The position numbers and the translations under genes are program-made. Under the pieces are notes generated by a model. That model ran no database searches. It was not told the DNA's origin and was given only the letters and a program-made list of their open reading frames with translations. Below are positions 49,678-54,005 of a stretch of DNA of 54,005 nucleotides, piece by piece (position 1 is the stretch's first letter; each line of letters starts with the position of its first letter). Source of the stretch: Streptococcus mitis (lineage in GTDB: Bacteria; Bacillota; Bacilli; Lactobacillales; Streptococcaceae); the NCBI GenBank assembly GCA_001914195.1, contig MKYF01000036.1, positions 1 through 54,005 of the forward strand. The letters are read 5' to 3'.

Positions 49678-51089
49678 TTTAATCCATCTAATCCTCCAGC
49701 AGAATGTCCCCCAATCAGCTTGCTTCTAGCAAGACTCCTAGAGGCTTCTTCCAGTGCATTGGCTCTTAAAAGAGAAGTGAAACCAAATTGTTCCCGAATG
49801 GAGTCAATGGCCGTCTGGAGCCTTTCTTCTTTTTCTAACTTGTCAACATCATCAAAAAGGGAAATCAATCCAAAGGACTCGTCTACAAAGTCTGAATAGT
49901 TAACTCCGACACTTCTGACCGCTCCAGAAGTGTATTTGTCATGAAATAACTTCAAAACATAATTCGTTAAGACAGCTGTATTATTGGTCGGTTCGACCTT
50001 CATTTGTGTGTGAATAGACGACCTAGCCTCCTGTTTAGAGAAACCGACATAGATAGAAACAAGGGTTGTTTTCTTGCCCGCCCTTCTCAGTCTAATAGCC
50101 ACCTGCTCCGCCATTTCTCGGAGAATAATTTCAATATCCCGTAGCTTCACGTAGTCTCTCGGCAAGATTTGAGAATTCCCCAAGCCCTTGGATTTGGCCT
50201 TATAGGGCTTATGAACATTGCTCTCATCAATTCCGTTAGCATGAAACCATAAACGCAAGCCAGCCTGACCCAGAACTTTCTTTAGCTGGTCAGGATTGCT
50301 TGTGGCCAATTCCTTGATGGAAAAAATCCCCAGAGCATGCAAGCGTTCCTCCATCCGCCTGCCAATCCCCCAAAAATCCGTCATCTTGGGAATGGACCAG
50401 ACCTTCTCTTCCACATCCTGGTAAGACCAGTTGGCCCTCATGGTCGGAGTGTGCTTGGCCTCATTATCCAGAGCCAACTTGGCCAGTAAAGGATTAGCAT
50501 TTGACATGCCCACTGTAGAGTAGATCCCTGTCTGCCTCCAAATATCCCTCTGAATACGAGCAGAAAGCATATCCAGCTTGTCTTTGCGAGAAAGACTCTT
50601 ATCTGGGATGAAATAGTTGAGCGAACTAGTCAGGTCAACAAAACCCTCATCGATAGAGTAAGGATAAATATCATCTGGACTGCCATAGTTTTGAAAGATT
50701 CGCTGGATTTCCATATTGACTGCGATGTACTCATCCATCCTAGGTGGCACAATCAAGGTCACTTGAGCCCAATCTTCGATGTAGCGAACATAGTCTGAAT
50801 CAGTAGGCAACCCCTGCTTTCTAGCATTGTAATAGGAAAATTTTCGCGTTTTGATATCAAAAGGCAAATCATAGGCCCGACCAACATTTGACTTGCCAAA
50901 AATCTTCTTAAATAGGGGAGAGGAGGCTAGGATAAGACCAGTTGAGTTATCCGCGCGACTCATAACACAAAGCGAAGTTTTCAGCGGATGTAAGCCCCTT
51001 TTCACGCACTCAACACTAGCATAAAAAGATTTCATATCGACAAAGGCAATGTCACTTTTGGGTTCTCTGGAATAATCAAAGTAGCCCAT
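49674..51089 (-). CDS. Y-family DNA polymerase (UmuC/UvrX-like)
   Basis: This 471-aa translesion polymerase has the metal-binding VDMKSFYASVEC (Asp18) and YSIDEGFVD (Asp147, Glu148) motifs, the helix-hairpin-helix thumb region (MTDFWGIGRRMEERLHALGI) and the little-finger domain (about 250-400). The C-terminus ends in the conserved LIGGHSAGG. It belongs to the UvrX/UmuC class found on Tn5252-type elements and in streptococcal chromosomes, not to housekeeping DinB. It starts 3 nt after the HdiR-like repressor gene, so both are co-transcribed. Confidence 0.93.
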   Translation of the reverse strand: MGYFDYSREPKSDIAFVDMKSFYASVECVKRGLHPLKTSLCVMSRADNSTGLILASSPLFKKIFGKSNVGRAYDLPFDIKTRKFSYYNARKQGLPTDSDYVRYIEDWAQVTLIVPPRMDEYIAVNMEIQRIFQNYGSPDDIYPYSIDEGFVDLTSSLNYFIPDKSLSRKDKLDMLSARIQRDIWRQTGIYSTVGMSNANPLLAKLALDNEAKHTPTMRANWSYQDVEEKVWSIPKMTDFWGIGRRMEERLHALGIFSIKELATSNPDQLKKVLGQAGLRLWFHANGIDESNVHKPYKAKSKGLGNSQILPRDYVKLRDIEIILREMAEQVAIRLRRAGKKTTLVSIYVGFSKQEARSSIHTQMKVEPTNNTAVLTNYVLKLFHDKYTSGAVRSVGVNYSDFVDESFGLISLFDDVDKLEKEERLQTAIDSIREQFGFTSLLRANALEEASRSLARSKLIGGHSAGGLDGLK

Positions 51090-51092
51090 AGG

Positions 51093-51779
51093 CTAGCCCT
51101 CCATCGCCACAAAGTTCCCAACGATAATGCCAACAATCCGAGGATCTTCCTCGTAGGAGATGAAAATGTCCTTGTATTTAGGATTGATCGATACCAGACG
51201 CAAGCCATTCTCCTCTCGATAGACCCGTTTGATATAGGTCTGGTTGTTGCAAACCACTGCATAAACCGCCCCGTCATAGTCAAATCCTGTCTCTCGAATC
51301 AGGGCCACTGAACCATTTTGGTATTTAGGTTCCATGGAGTCCCCAGACACCCATGACGCAAAATCATGAGCCAACTCCTCATTAAAGTAAACCGTATCAA
51401 AATTCCGATCATCGTAGACCGAAGCTCCAATCCCTGCTGACATGCGTTCATAAACACGGTACTCGTAGAGGCGCTCTGGCATAGCTGTCACTTTCTGGGC
51501 TTGCTCCTCTTGAGCCAGGTTGCGAGCATAGAGAACAACCTTCTCCCGCCCTTGCTTGGAGAGGCTATGGTAGAGACGGACAATCTCGATCTGAGTAAAA
51601 TATCCTTTGGGTACCTTTAAAATGTTCTCTAACTGGGACACCTTCTCCTTAGACGGTTCTTTGATTCCACGTTCCCAAGCTGAGTAAGCCTGGAAACTAA
51701 TCCCAAGTTGCTCTGCAATTTCCTTCTGTGTCAGTTTTAACTCTTTCCTCCGAGCCTTTAATTTTTCTGGTTGATACAT
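51093..51779 (-). CDS. HdiR-like SOS repressor (XRE HTH + S24 peptidase)
   Basis: This 228-aa LexA-type repressor has an N-terminal HTH (about 10-60, LTQKEIAEQLGISFQAYSAWE) and a C-terminal S24 self-cleavage domain. The scissile Ala115-Gly116 is in RMSAGIGA, the nucleophile Ser148 in SGDSMEP and the general-base Lys184 in YIKRVY. After DNA damage, RecA filaments would trigger cleavage and release the cassette. L. lactis HdiR has the same design. AGGAGG precedes the ATG. A 25-bp palindrome overlaps its own transcription start. Confidence 0.93.
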   Translation of the reverse strand: MYQPEKLKARRKELKLTQKEIAEQLGISFQAYSAWERGIKEPSKEKVSQLENILKVPKGYFTQIEIVRLYHSLSKQGREKVVLYARNLAQEEQAQKVTAMPERLYEYRVYERMSAGIGASVYDDRNFDTVYFNEELAHDFASWVSGDSMEPKYQNGSVALIRETGFDYDGAVYAVVCNNQTYIKRVYREENGLRLVSINPKYKDIFISYEEDPRIVGIIVGNFVAMEG

Positions 51780-51858
51780 ACTTCACCTCCTATTATGATG
51801 CTTTAATGGACATTATCTCTCTTAGAAAGACTAATCGATGCTTGAATCCATAATTTCA

Positions 51859-51913
51859 AAACTCAACCATTATGGTTTAGTTTTATTATATAAAAAAAGT
51901 AGACAAATGTCCA
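51859..51913 (-). promoter_or_regulatory. Promoter and operators of the SOS cassette
   Basis: On the minus strand TGGACA (complement of 51908-51913) and TATAAT (complement of 51885-51890) are 17 bp apart. A 25-bp palindrome with one mismatched pair (51859-51883; half-site AAACTNAACCAT) lies at the predicted start site. A shorter imperfect inverted repeat, AGTGGACA/TGTCTACT, covers the -35. These are the expected autorepression sites of the HdiR-like protein. Confidence 0.75.
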
Positions 51914-51941
51914 CTAGGAAAAGCAGAAACATCGTGAGTTT

Positions 51942-52040
51942 TATACTCAATGAAAATCAAAGAGCAAACTAGCCGCAGGCTGTACTTGAGTACGGCAAGG
52001 CGACGTTGACGCGGTTTGAAGAGATTTTCGAAGAGTATTA
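51942..52040 (+). repeat. BOX element, copy 2 (with 8-bp deletion)
   Basis: This copy is 99 bp and nearly identical to copy 1. It lacks 8 bp (one unit of the AAACTAGG/AAACTAGC direct repeat) and has one substitution (GACGCGG for GACGTGG). It occupies most of the 360-bp gap between the SOS cassette and the peptide transporter. The remaining part (52041-52141) shows nothing I can name beyond weak AT-rich sequence. Confidence 0.85.
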
Positions 52041-52141
52041 ATCAAACTAAAAGGACCTAGCCCTATACAATACAGAACTAAATCCTTTGAATAAATAATT
52101 GATCTAACTTTTAAAATTCCTACAGAAATTCCAGTTTTTCT

Positions 52142-53614
52142 CTATTTGATACCAGACATTAGTTTTTCAATACGTGGAACGTAGAAGAGTAAGATAATAC
52201 CGAATACAATCGTAATTCCTCCAACAATTCCATAGTAAGCCACTTCAGTTTCGCTTGTATAAAATTTTACAATTTGAGCATTGATAGCTTGGGAAGCTGC
52301 ATTACTCAAGAACCAGATAGACATCATTTGTGCTTGGAAGGATTTTGGTGCTAGCTTAGTAGTAACTGATAGACCAATAGGCGAAATCAACATTTCCCCC
52401 ACAATCACAATAGCCCAACTCATAATCAACCAGAAAGGACTGACCTTAATATCTGTCCCAAAGAGCATTCCTGGTAACATCATCCACAAGAAGGATAAAC
52501 CTGCTGCAAATAAACCGTAAGCAAATTTCTTAGAAGAGGACGGTTGCTTTTTACCCATTTTTCCCCACAACCATGCAAAAATCGGCACATAAATCATAAT
52601 GAAAAGTGGATTGATACTTTGGAAGAAACTAGATGGGAAATGAATCTGATTCCCAAATACATTAAAGTAAAGTCGAGTTTGATCATCCGCAAATAGAGCG
52701 AGAACAACAGATCCCTGCTCCTCAATAGACCAGAAGAGTACTCCAGCGATAAATAAAGGAATGTAGGCAAACACTCGGGATCTCTCAGTAGCAGTTATTT
52801 TATGACTAGATAAAATTTTGAAGAAATAGTAGATTGGAATGATTACCGCAATCACTGTAAAGATATTAACAATCATATCCACGTTAAACTGGTGAGTAAA
52901 GACTAAACCTATAACCACGAGAATAACCATGACAAGTGTAATCAGCAAGCGTTTAATCAATGTCTGCTGGTCCTTCTGTGAAAGGGGATCAGTGGGGTAA
53001 AGACTTGATTCAGGCAGGTATTTCTTCCCATCTAAAACATACTTCACCAGACCAAAGAACATCCCAACGGCAGCTAATGAGAAACCTAGATGGAAATTGA
53101 CTTCCTGACCTAGATAACCTACTAGATAAGGGGCAACGAAGGCACCTAAGTTAATACCAAAGACAAAGATACTAAAACCTGCATCTCGTCTATCATCCTC
53201 TTTCTCATAAATTCCCCCAACCATATCTGAGATATTGGGTTTTAAAAATCCAGTACCAAAGATAATCAAGGCAATAGAAAGATAGAGAGCCACTTGTCCA
53301 AAAGGTGTTGCCAAAGCAATATGCCCTAGCATAATCAAAATCCCACCGTAAAAGACAGTCTTACGGCTTCCTAAAATACGGTCACTGACAAAACCACCGA
53401 CAACCGAGGACAAAAATACCAGCGAGCCATAAATCGCCATAACCGATGCAGCTGTGGTCTTATCCATTCCCAATCCACCATCTTGCACACTATAGTACAT
53501 ATAGTAAAGTAGGATAGCTCGCATCCCATAGTAAGAAAAGCGTTCCCACATCTCTGTAAAGAAGAGGGTGGACAAGCCCATAGGATGTCCAAAAAATGTT
53601 TTCTGTTTTTCCAT
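52142..53614 (-). CDS. dtpT: Di/tripeptide:proton symporter (POT/PTR2 family)
   Basis: This 490-aa major facilitator protein has about 12-14 transmembrane helices. The POT hallmark E-x-x-E-R is seen as TEMWERFSYYGMRAILLYY (about 20-38), and GFLKPNISDMVGGIYEKEDDRRDAGFSIFVFGINLGA matches the second signature. It imports di- and tripeptides with protons. AGGAGA precedes the ATG. The symbol follows the Lactococcus DtpT homologue. Confidence 0.9.
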   Translation of the reverse strand: MEKQKTFFGHPMGLSTLFFTEMWERFSYYGMRAILLYYMYYSVQDGGLGMDKTTAASVMAIYGSLVFLSSVVGGFVSDRILGSRKTVFYGGILIMLGHIALATPFGQVALYLSIALIIFGTGFLKPNISDMVGGIYEKEDDRRDAGFSIFVFGINLGAFVAPYLVGYLGQEVNFHLGFSLAAVGMFFGLVKYVLDGKKYLPESSLYPTDPLSQKDQQTLIKRLLITLVMVILVVIGLVFTHQFNVDMIVNIFTVIAVIIPIYYFFKILSSHKITATERSRVFAYIPLFIAGVLFWSIEEQGSVVLALFADDQTRLYFNVFGNQIHFPSSFFQSINPLFIMIYVPIFAWLWGKMGKKQPSSSKKFAYGLFAAGLSFLWMMLPGMLFGTDIKVSPFWLIMSWAIVIVGEMLISPIGLSVTTKLAPKSFQAQMMSIWFLSNAASQAINAQIVKFYTSETEVAYYGIVGGITIVFGIILLFYVPRIEKLMSGIK

Positions 53615-53644
53615 ATATATTCTCCTTTAACGATATAATAATTC

Positions 53645-53673
53645 ATTTTACAGAATTTTCAAACAAATGTCAA
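53645..53673 (-). promoter_or_regulatory. Promoter of the peptide transporter
   Basis: On the minus strand TTGACA (complement of 53668-53673) and TAAAAT (complement of 53645-53650) are 17 bp apart, about 30 bp before the ATG. Confidence 0.8.
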
Positions 53674-53756
53674 ACAAATCCTGTTTATTTTAGAAAATTT
53701 TCTGAAAAAATCACACGTCTCATACTTAATTCCATCATAAAAATCCATTTCAGACT

Positions 53757-53787
53757 AACTTCCACTTCGGTCAGGCAAGTGGAAGTT
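53757..53787. repeat. 11-bp inverted repeat (hairpin)
   Basis: AACTTCCACTT (53757-53767) and AAGTGGAAGTT (53777-53787) form a perfect 11-bp stem with a 9-nt loop. Without a proper T-run, its role is unclear; it may be a weak terminator for a gene beyond the window. Confidence 0.5.
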
Positions 53788-53827
53788 ACTTTGAAAAATT
53801 ACCTCTAAAAATTTGCTCTTATTTAGT

Positions 53828-53906
53828 TAAAAAGAGGCTGGGCAAAAAGTCTTTAAAATCATAAAAACATCCCTATGCCAAACTTGTAATTACTACAATA
53901 CAAGTC
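53828..53906 (+). repeat. RUP-like repeat fragment
   Basis: AAAAAGAGGCTGGGCAAAAAGTC resembles, in its first 18 or so bases, the terminal repeat of pneumococcal RUP/IS630-Spn1 elements, and the following AT-rich stretch could be its body, cut by the BOX element that starts at 53907. I recognise only one end. Confidence 0.35.
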
Positions 53907-54005
53907 ATACTCAATGAAAATCAAAGAGCAAACTAGGAAACTAGCCGCAGGCTGTACTTGAGTACGGCAAGGCGACGTTGACGTGGTTTGAATTTGATTT
54001 TCGAA
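53907..54005 (+). repeat. BOX element, copy 3 (truncated by window end)
   Basis: This copy starts CATACTCAATGAAAATC and agrees with copy 1, including the 8-bp unit missing in copy 2, until near its end. There TTGAATTTGATTTTCGAA replaces TTGAAGAGATTTTCGAA. It is cut by the window edge. Confidence 0.8.

Noticed and set aside
1..54005. tRNA or rRNA genes, integrases, transposases, prophage or plasmid functions
   Set aside because: I looked for these on both strands and found none. The only mobile-type sequences are the BOX copies and a possible RUP end.

Overview
This window comes from a mitis-group Streptococcus. Gene order and protein sequences match the pneumococcal dexB-cps-aliA-pbp1A region and the rsmH-ftsL-pbp2X-mraY cell-wall cluster. 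Several proteins (RitR, the middle of MapZ, the PBP1A tail) differ from the pneumococcal versions as I remember them. S. mitis or a close relative is therefore more likely than typical S. pneumoniae, but I cannot settle the species. The region is shown in reverse, with most genes on the minus strand.

Layout. (1) 1-9.3 kb is conserved chromosome: ritR and gnd, the division-site gene mapZ and an rRNA methyltransferase gene, the RNase P RNA, gpsB, a UPF0398 gene, then recU-pbp1A on the plus strand. (2) 9.4-35.2 kb is a complete Wzx/Wzy-type capsule locus flanked by two oligopeptide-binding lipoproteins, aliA downstream and an AliB-like protein upstream. Reading from the promoter (right to left), the order is wzg, wzh, wzd, wze, initiating sugar-phosphate transferase, DUF4422 glycosyltransferase, LicD-family gene, Caps_synth glycosyltransferase, two GT4 genes, wzy, GT2, galactofuranosyltransferase-like gene, O-acyltransferase, GT-A-like gene, wzx, glf, rmlA, rmlC, rmlB, rmlD and a second glf. 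The precursors made locally are UDP-galactofuranose and dTDP-L-rhamnose. (3) 35.3-41.8 kb carries dexB, a DUF1846 gene, luxS and the CtsR-type heat-shock gene clpL. (4) 41.8-46.3 kb is the dcw fragment rsmH-ftsL-pbp2X-mraY. (5) 46.4-48.9 kb is a small operon of an HTH regulator, DUF3278 membrane proteins and a glutathione peroxidase. (6) 49.0-51.8 kb is an SOS-mutagenesis cassette: HdiR-like repressor, Y-family polymerase, YolD-like protein and a small unknown. (7) 52.1-53.6 kb is a POT-family peptide transporter. Three BOX repeats in the same orientation lie at about 39.3, 52.0 and 53.9 kb.

The most consequential observation is that both penicillin-binding proteins flanking the capsule locus carry changes in their active-site motifs that are familiar from beta-lactam-resistant mosaic alleles: SSMK and NTGY in PBP1A, SAFK in PBP2X. 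Capsule type and two resistance determinants therefore sit within about 38 kb. The capsule gene combination (two glf genes, a LicD gene and up to seven glycosyltransferases after initiation) looks like an uncommon or undescribed type.
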